From: Fistularia commersonii
Taxonomy: Eukaryota; Chordata; Actinopteri; Syngnathiformes; Fistulariidae
NCBI GenBank assembly: GCA_037954325.1
Contig: JBBMNZ010000003.1
Span: 5,841,965 to 5,905,964, forward strand
DNA: 64,000 nucleotides
Direction: 5' to 3'
Below are positions 22,499 through 36,000 of the stretch, piece after piece (within the stretch, counting starts at the first letter, position 1; every line of letters starts with the position of its first letter). Under the pieces are notes generated by a model. The model searched no databases, was not told the origin of the DNA, and saw only the letters and a program-made list of their open reading frames with translations. A program made the translations under genes and the position numbers.

Positions 22499-25400
22499 CT
22501 GCAACACATGAGGAAAGTTTGGTAATTAATTCTAAAATAAATAAATAAACAAAAGAAAATATTGTCATTGAATTCCCGTTTGTCATACTGGGTTCCAATA
22601 ATCATTAAAATGATTAAAAATAAATCAAATCATTAAGTAATCAATTTGCAGCGGTCTGTAACCTGAGCATAAATCCTCAATTGAGATCACAATTTCACAA
22701 TGAAATACTACTAATAATGACTAAATGAATGTTTTGATAATAATAATGATAATAATAATCATAGGCATTACATAAGTACCAAAGAAATAATTATTACTGG
22801 TACATAGTTAAAAAAAAAATCACCCAACAAACAATTTTAAAATTGAATTATTAGTTTTCCTTTAATCATTGTTTTTCATTTATTAAATGAAAAAAAACAA
22901 CAACCATATGACTCAATTCGTTTAATATAAATATATTAAATATCATCATTTGTTTATACATTTATTAATTATTATTATGCCATGAACCATGTCTACCCCA
23001 AAAATGTGGGCATGAACTGCGGATCATGGTCATCTCATCCAAAGCCTTCGCCATTTGTTTACTGACCTGAATTGAAGCACATGTGGTTCCCTTTACTTCC
23101 ATGGAGTATTTTCCTGCTGTGTCCGTCAACAGCTTCTCTTGGTAGACCAGTTTGTTGTCTTGGTTCACATCAAATGTGACCTGTTGATTGGGACCCTGGA
23201 CTGTGACTGTGCTGGACCCCTTCGGACTGAACACCAGAGTGGAGTAAAGAGCCAGAGCCTGCAGGGCGGTCACTGTGTCCTGCAACATGGACGCGCATAA
23301 AGTCAGCCACGTGCAATTTCTTACGGTGGGGTAATCAATCCCAAGATTGTGATTAAATGTTCTTATGACACAACAAATGCATTAAATGGAAATGATGGTA
23401 TTATGCATCTTAAATATAATATTGCGTGTCATATTTTCAGTAACAGCTTTCCATCACAAAAGTTTAGGGTGAATTCATCCAAAACAAAGAGCCATTGCGT
23501 CCCAGTTTAGTTTCACAAGAAACTTTGATAAAACAAGTTCCCCTTCACTTTCAAATATTGTCTAAATAAAATAAAATAAAATAAAATGCAATAAAAAATA
23601 AAATAAAATAAAATAAAATAAAATAAAATAAAATAAAATAAAATAAAATAAAATAAAATAAAATAAAATAAAATAAAATAAAAAAGTCAATATATGATAC
23701 AACAGAAAATAGATTAAAAAATTTGCAGCGATTTGGCATTAACCTGAGTGGATGAGAAGCCTCCATAGTAATTCTGCTGTTTTGTCAGCCATCTGATGAT
23801 GTTTGAGGCATAGCCCAGGTCCGCGGTGGTTGGAGGGATGCTCAGTTTGGCCAGCAACACGTAGGAGCTGATCTCCACCGACAGAGAGTCCGATGTGTCC
23901 GTTGCTACTTGAGACCAGTGGAGGGAGGAGCCTGGAGGTACAAAACGTAACCTTTGGCCTCATTTCGATCAATGGCGTTCGATTGAGGCGCACATTTCCC
24001 GCCGACACACGAGATAACACAGAACTGGTCATGCACAAACATCATCTCAAAAAATAGACAACATTCAAATTCTGAGGGGGTTGTTTCACTGCTTTATCTG
24101 TTTCTGAAACTGTTTTGTGATACAAACATCAACAGGTGCAAGAGATTCTGCAGTCCGTCCTGTGATTTGTTGTGAAGCGAGGATGACTCACCTTCATGCA
24201 CCGCAACCTTGTCCAACTTCTCCAGAAGCATAGACCTGATTTCCATATCTCCAGCCAATGTGAAGACGTACGCCATCAGAGACATTGTGTAGGTGTTTTG
24301 GAGGCCAGGCAGGGATGCCTTAAGGCATGTAAGACTATTCTTCACCACAGGATCCTGTTACATATTAAACACACGTTCTACATTATGGTGTTTTAGAGGA
24401 AGCAATATCTTAAAAAGATACTTATTCCTTGCTGATTTTATTGTAAATTCTTGCAATTCGAGCAATTTTCCAGGGAGTGTTCGACAACTCCTTGACACCT
24501 TTAGGAAATTTCAATAACTGTCTGGGAAAATTTTCCTGCTGACATGATAGTAGCATCTTAATAATAACGATAATAATAACGATAATAATAACGACAATAA
24601 TAATAATAATAATAATAATAAAATAATGATAATAATAATGGCAATGATACATTATTATAACTATTTTTGCAATTATTGTTATTATACAACATATATAAGG
24701 TTATTTTAGCATATTACTATTTATTAATCCAATATTAATTATTGTGTTAATATTGTGTTAACATTATTAATTAATCTTCCCCTTTTCCTTTTCCTTTCTT
24801 TCTTTTCCCTTAAGGGGTCGCTGTAGTGAATAAACATCCCCCATCTAACTCTCTGTATCCCCTTTTCTCACATCAACTAACTCCTCGTCCTTTTTCACTA
24901 TGTACATAAATCTTCTTTGGTCTTTCTCTTACGTGCTCCTGTCTGCAGTAAAAAGAAAATGCAACTTTGGATTTGTGAGTGGATGAACTATCCAAAATAT
25001 TCACTCACATTGGGAAGCATTCCCATCTCCAAGAAAGTGATGGTGATGTAAGCAGTGAGGGTCACTTCATCGGACACACCGCCCTGCGAATGGAGAAACA
25101 TTATAAAGACGTTATCGTCTCTGCGCATCCATCATTCAGGTCCATCCCGGGCCTTGTGTCCTTAACTTTGAGCTTACCTTCATCCTGTTATTAAAGAGTC
25201 TGCCTGACTGCTGGAAACAGCCACTCTCCTTTTGTTTCCTCTCCAACCAGTTTTTGGACTGCGTAATAACTTCTGGATCGATGAAGATGAAATTCTTCGC
25301 ACCGGTGAAGGATCTAACCACAAAAGTGGTAAGCCTGCGCACAGAAAACCACCACGCCCCCGAGAAAAAACCCAAATGAACAAAAAATACAACAACATAG

Positions 25401-28400
25401 AAACAGCACTGTCAACTTTGCCATGTTGTTGGCACAGTCGCAATAGTGGTTATTTCTTTTGGAAAGTTTATTGAGAAGAAGAACCCCATGTCTGTAACCC
25501 CACCCCCATGCTGAATATTGCCAATTGTTTTTCCGGCTTACCAAGTGTTCTGAACGCCTGTTCCAAATGTGCTGTATCCGCCATCGTCGTGTTTGTAATT
25601 CAGTTGTCTCTGATAGCCTGAGTGACAAAGACAAGCCGACAACCCACAATTTACAGCTGACATTGATCTGTATTGATGAATGTTGGGATTTTGCACGAAT
25701 TCCCGGTGGCGGGAAATGTCCAGCCCGCATGTCACCCTGTGACACACATTTTTCTATTTATTTCAGATCCTATAAGACTTTTGAAAATAAAAGCGTTGAC
25801 ATTATGTGAAATTTCATTCATGCATTATCTATACCATTTTTCCTTCACTTGGGGGCAGATTTTTTTCCATGCTGGATTTGCAAGAAGGTGCTGAATGCGT
25901 TATGAAATCATGCTGCAAAACTCGTTCAACTGACATCAAGTACTGAGGATTTTTCCATTCAGATAAAAAAATAAACACTGCGTCATCTTATCTAATCACA
26001 TGAACTATGTAGCAGGTCTTCATCAGATTCTCACCGCTAGTCAGGAAGTTGGAAGCCTTTTTCAGGATGGCAGGAGTCAGCTGATCTGTGCCTTTCAGGT
26101 ACTGGAGGATGTAAATATTTGGGGCCAGGAGGGCCAGATTCTGCTCTCCACATCCATACGGCATTCTCAAAAGCCCATCCAGGTTTTTCAAGGCCCGGCC
26201 CAGGATGTCACCTGCAACAAGACGTCGACTTGATGATCTTAAACACATGAGTAAAATCAACTGAGCGAATGGGATTGCTTCAAATTAATAAATTGGATGA
26301 AACGTTAAAAAGATCTGCTGCAGCTGTGACCGATGCATTTACAGTATGAGATGCAAATACAGGAGGTGATGACATTGATGGACATGTAGTGCAAGTGACA
26401 AACTCTTACACTGATACCGATCAAACTGAAACCCCTCTGTCATGAAACTGCGCTTGTTCACACAGTGGCATGAAATTTACATTGGTGCAATGATTCGATG
26501 TGGCATTTTTCAGAGGTTCGACATGACAAACAACAGAGTTGGGCTGCAGTTCATCCCTATCCATTGAAAAATATCCATTTGTATATCTAAAAAAGGGTTT
26601 TTAAAAATAAACAGGGGCATGTGTGCAATGCTTTTTTGGCCCATGCTTGCTTGTGTTGGTGTACCGGTGTTTTCACCGTTAACTACTGAAATGCACGTCC
26701 TGTATATGCTGACTCCATCCAAGCCAAACTACAACTTTTATGAGCTTCATATGATTTATGGTATGATGGCAAAATTGATTGGGGTTGACTTTTTGAGAGC
26801 AAGAAAAGCGAAACAAATGTTGAAAGTTTACCCAAAACAGATAGCGATGCGCGAGCTGATCCTTCAATCACGTTTCCAGGAAGTGCGATCTCTATTTCTT
26901 CAGTCAGAGATTGTCCTGTGTGCAAAAAGAAAACAGTCCTTAAATAAAACTTTTATTTAGGTGTGATTGGCAACAAGATAAACTTTTTTTTCAAGCGGAT
27001 TACACACCACTACACAAGAGAATGTTTTCATCTTTGAATAAGTATTGTGCTATGATGCAATGTGCATATGTTTTTTCTTCTATTCTTTCAACTATTAATT
27101 CAAAGAAAGGTTGTTATTTTGGAGAGAATACACATCAGTTGTATGCATTTGACAGTTTTGTTTGGTTTTCCTCCCTGTAAATGCTAGATGTGCAGTGCAG
27201 AGAATATTGTCATGTCCGAAACCATACTGACCATTTGGACAGAGCAGCCAATTGTGGCTCTTGGACACTTCGGTTCCCTCGGGCTGAGAAGAAAGTAAAC
27301 ATGAAATTATTTTATTTTGACCGGTGGCGACATTTACCTTTCATCCCATACAAACCTTTACGATGAGGGATTTGGTGACCCTGTCGATGCGACCTCTTTC
27401 TGGCACGCTCACGATGTCGTTGCCGCAAGAAATCGGAGACGGTACGGCCTCGGCCATCAGAGATACATCAACAACCCCTGGAAATTGAAAATTAAAACTC
27501 TATATGAAGGTTGGTGTCTTTACTGTTCGTATTGCTGAAGCAGCAGCCCTGTAATTTGTCAAAGTAAAAAGGAAAAAAAGGCAAGAGGTTTACGCTTCTG
27601 TGCTATCCTGCAGAGAAAAAACCTTTCGGCTCACCTAGAGTTTTGGGTACCATTTTCCATTTGAAGGTCTTGCGCTCATTGGGACGGAAGCAAGATGAGG
27701 ACAGATCAGCCGAGAGAGGTTCGAGGGTGTAATCCAAACTGGGTGATGGCGTCACCACCACCTAATTAAGAGGGATAATGAAAATAATTATATATCCGAA
27801 GATGCCGGGAAAGACTTGGGGAGTGTGTCGAAGTAGATGTAAAAAAATGGGAAATGTCTGATTCAGGTGCTTTACTGTAAATTTTGACTCATTTTCATTC
27901 ATGAACCTCAACAAGAGAGGCCCGTATTCATGAGCGTTCGGAGAAAAGCTTGATATATCCTTTTTAAATGCAGGTGGTCAGGTAACAATCGTGCGAAAAG
28001 TCGGTAAAACTTCACCTAGTAACACCTCTCACAATTACAGAATCTAGTCCTATTGATATAAAACATTGAATTTTGAGAGTCTAAAAAAATTACCATGATA
28101 GGGCTGGACATGAAGTTGAACACGGTCGCCTTCAGTTCGAAAGATTCCCCGCGGATGATGGAGTAAGGCAGGGTGATCTCGAGGAAGAAGGGCTGGAACA
28201 CAGTCAGGTTTTGACGGGGAGCGACGCCAATGCCCTCTGGAGACAGGCAGAAGACCTCCGACTCCCATGTGGTGATGGTGTCCGGGACGACGACGGAGTG
28301 AGCTGTCTTTCCAGAATCTCTGGATTAAAAAACATATGTTTTGTCATTCAAAAAAGAATGCATTCATCTATATCTAAATTATATATGTGTGCGTCTATAT

Positions 28401-29978
28401 CTATATCTATATCTATATCTATATCTATATAAAATGTGTTGTTGCTGGCAAAACTAAATAAATGTTATGGGAGTAAATGCAGGAGAAGCAGTAAATCCCC
28501 AAGCTGGGGGTTGTTCTTATCATGCCTATAAAATATTTAAATGCGAAGTTTGATGGATGTCTTTCTAACATGGAAAATAAGAACTCAAAATACCGTTATG
28601 GCTGAAGCAACAGCCAGTTTTGTTGTAAAAACAATGATCCCGGAAAAATTGTTCAGGCATTAAAAGTCAACGGTGGACTGTAAATCACCACAACAGCAAT
28701 CCAGTCCATAGATGTTTAACCTTTAACACCCTGCTAGACAAAACAATTTGGAATACGCCTACAATTTTTCCATATTGAAATTCATTCGGCACTTCACAGT
28801 GATCTAAAAGTAGTGTAAAAGTTTGCTGGCATTTCAAATCCTTTTTCCTCACTTCACAAGGGTGTTTAAGGACAAAAGGTGTTGTACCTTCCGCAAGCAA
28901 AAAAGCCTTATTCTTATCTAAGTTGCCAGAACTTACAAAATCTCCTCAATGTATTGTTTGAAACAAATTTGTGCATATGCATATTGTGCATCTTGTGCTC
29001 ACCCAACTGGAAACAGATCCCATATCCAGGTCTCCGGGAAGAAATTACGGACTGTTACAATCGGTTCTGGCGCAGCTCCTCCGCCCATAGACATCTGTAT
29101 AAAAGATGTTCTCATGGGAGGAGAGTCGTACATTCTAAGACCTGGAAAGAAGAGGCAATACAGAATTGAAAAAAAAAAAAAAAACTTTGGTGAAGCTAAA
29201 TGTTCCCCATGCATGACCTGACGGAAAGAAATAAAAAGAAAAGAAATGGGGTACCGTGACCAAAGTGGTATTCTCTTCCTCTAAACCTGAGGCAGGGAGG
29301 CATTCTGATAAATAGATTTGTCGCCATCTTGAGTCCAATATTCTGCGTTAACAAGCAAATGAAGATGTTAAAAATGAACCACGTGAATGACAGAAGTAGT
29401 TATCAACGAGGGATGTTATGACATTTACATTGAAAACGGTAAATGCATCATTGTCACCAGTTGGGTATGGCATCACGTATCTTCTGTGTCTCACGGGTAG
29501 ACAGTGTGTTTCGTCTTCAACCTCGTATGGGATGAAGTTTGATTTTTTGACAGGTAGCAAATTCATTATCTGAAAAGAATGATATTGTTTAAATTTTATT
29601 TACAAGCAGGTCACCAGAGAAGGCAGAGAAAAATGGCCTCCCACTAGATCTGATCCTATCCGGTGTACAAAACTAGAAATATAGATATGATTCATGAAAT
29701 AGCTGGTTGCGTCTATCGCAGTGAAAACAACAGATCCCTCCAATGTGCAAAATGTGAAGGAAGGAATTTTACTTTTCTATATTATATTTTTTTAAACTTT
29801 ATTCAACTTGGTAGCAGTTATTACCGTTTCTGCATTCAAGGTCTTCCCCGGCTCCTTGATGAGGACGCTCTGGTCGATGACACTCACTCCACACAAAGAG
29901 TTTGGGTCAGTAGTTATGTGCATGATGCTTTTCTCCCCTGGGACAGCCTTGGGCTGGGAAAACTCAACAGACACCTGA

Positions 29979-30016
<38 letters not shown>

Positions 30017-33000
30017 GACATTCACGAATCTGACTTGCATTTGACTGTTCCACTCACTTTTTATCCATCTCCTTGTTCACTCACCTGGTTCTTGAAGCAC
30101 TTCTCAAAAGGGAAATCGGAGCTGGTGGCGATCACAGTCTCGCTGGGAAGGACAGCATAAGCCACAACTTGGAAGACCGGTGACATCTCTGGAGAAACCA
30201 TTACCTGGATCTCCAGACTTCCCTTGGTCACTGAAACATTAAAACCAAAAGGTCACAAACCCTCTGCCTCTGATTAACTGTCCTTGGATTTATTTCAGTA
30301 TTTACCCACCCAGCTGATCTTGAGTTTGCACTTCCAAAACTCCATGTTGGACGATGATACCTCTGGATAAGACCTGGAAAATTTAATGTCAGGGTAATAA
30401 AATTGAATTCTTTCATTTTTATTTTTGGCATAAAAAATACAAGTATATGCACACACTCACACACACACACATTAGTTTGTAATTTAGTTTAGGATGGACA
30501 TCTCCAGCCACACCTGATACTGAAAAAAAACGTTAAAAAAGATCCGTATTGCTTTTTCGACTCAGAAAGCATTCCTGCATCCTGAAATGCGAAAGCCCTA
30601 CTAGATTGCGATTCATATTAGCCACGGAGGCCGTGGTTATCTCAAATATTTGGATCGATTATGCTGATTCTGTAATGTAAATGTTACCATTGCAACGGAA
30701 CACATGTACAGTTTTACCCATCTGTGTAAAAGACACAGAATTTTCCTATTTTGGCGACATCTGACTGATAAATTGTGTTGTTTTGGGCACAAATAAACAT
30801 CACCATGGTGATGATGTCACATACTAACATACACTATTGACATCAGTTGCATTTTTTTGACATTACGACTATACAAATTATCATCATCATTATATATTTT
30901 TGATACCCACAACTGCTGTTCAAAGGTTTGACTCGTGACGTTTGGTTAACTATGCTGGAGCACTTGGGGATCATGGTTTAATTAAATTAAATGTACATTT
31001 AACAACTGTGGATCAGCAGCCTTGGTAAAAAGATTTTAATTCACTGACGATTTTCTGTGATTTTTATGCATCCGTGTCCAGAAGTGAGTCTAAGCACGTC
31101 CAACTCACCAGATACATCACAGAGAGGACAGCTTGACTCTCTCCAACAACAGTGTAATGGATGTTGACTGATGTTTCCCTTCCACAGACAATCATATCCC
31201 TAGTTATCTTGGACACGGTCAGGGAGCTGACTGGCCTTGTGTTGTCAGAAGGAGCTTGGGCCAATTTTGCAGTGAAATCTGCATCTTCAAAGTGTGGAAC
31301 TTGGTGGTGGTGGTGATCTGGATCGAGAGTGGCCCGTACCTAAGGTTGACAAAAGAAACACCATGAATGTGCCCAGAGGAATAAAAGGTACATGAAATGT
31401 TGAAATGGTTATAGTATCTTAAACAAATGTGTAAATTCATTTGTAATTTATTGGGTTTACTTGCACACAAGCAGACACACACAAGCAAAATCAACACAAC
31501 TAAATCCACAATTTATTGATATTTTTTTATAATATACTTATATATCTATGGAGCTTGCATATTTTTCTCGTATCTGCGTGAGTTTCCTCCGGGTTCTCCG
31601 GTTTCCTCCCGCAGTCCAAAGACATGCAGCAGGTTAATTGGAAAAAAGTGGGAAAATTGCCCTGCATGAGTGAGTAAATGAATGGTTGCCTCTCTTTAAG
31701 AATAAGAATAAGAATAAGAATAAGAATAAGAATAAGAATAAGAATAAGAATAAGAATAAGAATAAGAATAAGAATAAGAATAAGAATAAGAATAAGAATA
31801 AGAATAAGAATAAGAATAAGAATAAGAATAAGAATAAGAATAAGAATAAGAATAAGAATAAGAATAAGAATAACTTTATTTATCCCGAAGGAAATTGTTG
31901 TGCCAGAGTTTCAAGTAAAAAATAACAATAATAAATAATAGTAGGAAATTGTATAAACAGTAAAAAAAAAAGGGGGGGGGGTGAGAAATACAAATAAAGT
32001 GTCAAAGTCAAGGCTATAAAGTGTTTTAAGGTCTTAAGTCCAAAGATTTGAAGATTCCCTGCAGCTGAAGAAAGAGGAATTAAAAAGATACAGAGTGTTC
32101 AGGGTGTAATGCCTTTCGCCTGATGACACCTGGGATGGATGGATGATTAAAAATGATCTACACTTGCCTAGATTACTAAACAATTTGTTATGAAAAATAA
32201 CATTTTGGATCAGATTCGTAAAAAGATCGCACATCAAGTAATGATGCTATTAGTCTCAGTTACTACAGTTTTTACAAAGTAGAGTGATATTTTCAGCACG
32301 ACCCGTGTTATTTGAAAATGCATGCTGCTGTAAAGGTATGATCTATTCATTATTATTGTTATTGGTTGTTTAACAATTAAAGTATCATAATTACGCTTTA
32401 ATACTGTGTTTTACTGTACTATTTTACTTTATTTCAGTTTACTTCATTTTATTTTATCTAAACATTGTCATATTTTATTTCATTTTACACTGCAAAGTAA
32501 AAGCCTGGCCTGTGTCGAAAACAGAATGTTGTATATAAAAAAAACTCGATCCAAACAGCAAAGAATAGAAATAAGTTAACTTTCATTGGACTTAAATCAA
32601 TTGTACTGTAAATGTCCGAGCAGGTCCGAGCATCATGTTTACGGGGGCATGATTTTGTTGCAACTTACGTGGAGAGACATTGAAACCTTGTCCTCGGTGG
32701 GTAGGGAGAAGACAGCAATACCGTCACCGCCGGTCGTGAGGTTAGCGAGCAGATTTCTTGGCCATCTTCCATCAAACAGGTGAAGAGTCATATCAGCAGC
32801 GACCGAACCATTGAAATAGACGGCTTTAACCTGTCGAAATGCACATGCTTTCGTTACTGTGAAGGCCGATAATGATTGATCCAGGTGTGTAGAATCCCAT
32901 GGAAATAGAAAGACGTGCGAGAATATTTGGAACTCACTTTTCCCGACAAATCTGCTCCCGTCTCATATATTTCAGGTGTTTGGACGAACGACAGCGTTCC

Positions 33001-36000
33001 GAGAACGTATGAAAGCCTCACTTCTTTTTGTTGTTTGTGTGTAACACCTGGATGAGAAGACCCAATGTTGTTGAAAAATGCATTTGCTTCTGAATGAATC
33101 CACCATATTATGTTGGGTTTTTTTTTGCATAAATATGATATATAACATTTGAAAGCGTACCTGTGCCCTCCTCCACTACTTCAGCTTTTATTTCAAGCCT
33201 ATCTTGAAGGGCCTTGGGGCTGATTTTTGTGAAAGTTGACATCGCCACGGTAAAGGTGGCACATCCCATCATATTTATCTAAAATGTAAAGTAAGAAATG
33301 AGAAAAGAAATAAAGATATTGAAAAAAAATCCAACATTTCCTCCCCTCGGTTCACTGTTTTATTATTATAAATGCATTATTCATATTTATTTCTTGTCAC
33401 ATTATTTGCCAATTATCAGTGATTAAGATCACGAATGATGATAAAAAACTGTAGCCTCTCTCAATTCCATTGCGTTTACTGAGTTACTGAACTTAAGGAG
33501 AAATGCTATCATAAATCATTAAATAAATGTTTCTAATCTGATGTGGATATCAAATAAAAAGCAAAATAAATAAATTGCTAAATAAAAAACCTCAACCGAA
33601 AGGCCGAGATCCTCAGGTGCGTTGTTCCAAAGTTTAAACCAGCCAGATTGTTGTCCTTGACTCGAAAATGACCTACTTCAGTCCAGACCGGGAACTGGGT
33701 TTTATCTTTTAAACTGATTTTTGTTGAAATGCCTTGTGTTTTGAAATGTCATGCCTTTTGTGCAGCTGAGAGATGCGACCGTACCTGCTTCTCTTCAGTG
33801 AAGCATGGGGGGTTGATCAACTCCTCGAGTGTGGGTGTTGACGGGGAATATCCTCCGTAGCGGCTTAATGGTCGGCAGGCTTCAATTTTTGCAATTCCTG
33901 GCACCGGCTGTCCAAATGTATACCTTATTTTCAAGAAATACAAATGGAATCATAATTGGGTTGTGACAACTGAGATATTCACTCACAAACCTAGGATAAT
34001 TTTAAATACACTTACTTTGAACATACTTCCACTGTGATTTCTTCCTGAGGTATAAAGGCCTCATCTTTTGTATTTAACTGGATATCAAATTTGGGCAAAA
34101 CTGGGTGAAAAAAAAAAAGATTTTTTAATTCATTGCAAATAAATCGAAATGGAAAACAACTATCACCATGACCTACCGTATTTTTCCACCTTGAAGTTGT
34201 GGTATATTTTCTGTTCACCGGCTGACACAATAATTTGGTATCTTCCTGGAACTGCCTCAGCATTCAAGGCAAAAGACAGCTGTACTATTTTATCATCGGA
34301 TGTTTGGTTCAGCCACTGCCCAATGAGCGACTTGTGAGGATTCTAGTCAAAGAAACGACATAATGATTAAAAGTGGAAATGAAAAAACAGGAAACGAGTG
34401 AAAACAAAGTCGACAATTTCAAATCACCAGCTCTTTGTCTACTGATAATAAGACGTTGGCACTACATGCAGTTACAGATGAATGAATAAATAAAGTGCTG
34501 TATACTTAGTTTACATTATCAGAATACATTTAGAGAACAGGAACGTGGAAAGAAATCCAAGTCCCGGCTAATAGGTATGATATACATGTAATTTATCTTC
34601 AGACATGAGTTAAAAGTATCCTATATCATACCTATAAATCAAATAAAATCAATAAATGTAAGAATGTTGCCAGATGTTGTATAAAATATGCAATAGAATT
34701 TGCTTTGGAGTGAATTTTTTTATAATCAACATTTATTAGTTTGTTATTTTTCTTTAAATTTAGAAATCTATTTCATTTCATATATGAATGTCATTGTAAA
34801 TAATGCCTTACCTCAATTTCAATTGTTTTGTACTGCAAAAAAGACAGAGGGAGTGAAAGAGAGAGAGTTATTCAACACGTGATATGCAAATTATCTGGAA
34901 TAAAGACTTTATGCTGAGTCTACTCATTCTTTCTCCAGATCTTTTGAATTCAAACATTATGATTCTATTCAAAGCATTTCATCTTTGCAAAATGTGATTT
35001 TCCTTTTGAAACATTTGATTTTTCAGTACGATAGTGTCGTACTGACCCCCTTCCCCGGGTTCCAATTGATCCAAACGTAAGGTTAAAGAACAAACTCTTG
35101 TTGAACATTTCATTATGCAACTCGTGTTTGCCACTGAATTCCAGTACATTGAGACGCTGTCAATTATCTCTAGTTGTTCTGTAGTTGGAATGACTAGATA
35201 CAAAAAGTTTAAAAAAAAAGGTGATCCTTAATAGTTTATTTCAATCAAATTAAACACTCACCATCTCCTTGATAGCTTTGAATTTGGTGTCCATTGAAAC
35301 CACTCTGAAATTTACTGAAAGAAGTGCAAAAGGGATGAGAAGGTGAAACATTGTTCTTCATCTTGTGTCCACTATTTATGTAGAACTGTTTTTGCATGAC
35401 AAATATGAAACTGTGAGTCATCCCATTCCCCATCCTATAATTCACATCACAGCAGTTGCGATACTTATAAATGCATTTATTTGAAGGTACTTGAAAATAC
35501 GTATTTCATGCTCATGCATGCGAGTTCGAGTAATTTACTAATGGCTATATTTCATTTTTTTTCTTTTGCCTTAATTCTGGAGAACACGACCGTAGTGCGT
35601 CAATGCTCTGAGAAATGGTACTGCAGCACAGAAGTACCCTTCACTTCCCACCTGTTTATTTGTTACCATCAATGCATATTTCACAATATCTCCTGCTTGA
35701 TGTCTAGATTTCGGTGGTTTCTTGCAATCAACTCCCTATTCACTCATAAGGAGGACATTCATCTACTTGTGCAAAGGTTACTCATACTCCCTGCCTTCCT
35801 CCAATGGTTACCACATGTGTATATAGTATCATTAGGTATCATTTTTAAGAATGAAAATGTCACAATATCTCTTGCTTGATGTCGCAATTTCTCTGCTTTA
35901 TTGAAATCAACTCCTTATTTACTAATAAGGAGAGAATTCATCTCCTTGTGCAAAGTTGACACCTACTCCTCGCCTTTCCCCAGCTGCTTGGCGATAGGAT

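Larger units (their letters stand above)
23067..25617 (-). other. a2m: a2m exons 25-30: thioester domain and end of CUB
   Basis: Exons: 25617-25542, 25334-25178, 25083-25009, 24354-24192, 23931-23744 and 23279-23067. Hallmarks: GYQRQLNYKHDDGGYSTFG, KNFIFIDPEVITQSKNWL, ESGCFQQSGRLFNN, SDEVTLTAYITI, EISSYVLLAKL, WLTKQQNYYGGFSSTQ, then DTVTALQALALY. These are the alpha-alpha barrel repeats that surround the thioester, followed by the CUB strands ending GTTCASIQ. Intron 27 carries a Rex3 3' tail. Confidence 0.95.

Noticed and set aside
26866..26894. Acceptor GACTGAAG for a2m exon 23
   Set aside because: It would drop the conserved segment before EIEIALP; the upstream TTGCACACAG has the better tract and keeps the frame.
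29663..30160. 165-codon plus-strand frame
   Set aside because: Antisense to a2m exons 14-15 and spanning the (CA)n repeat.
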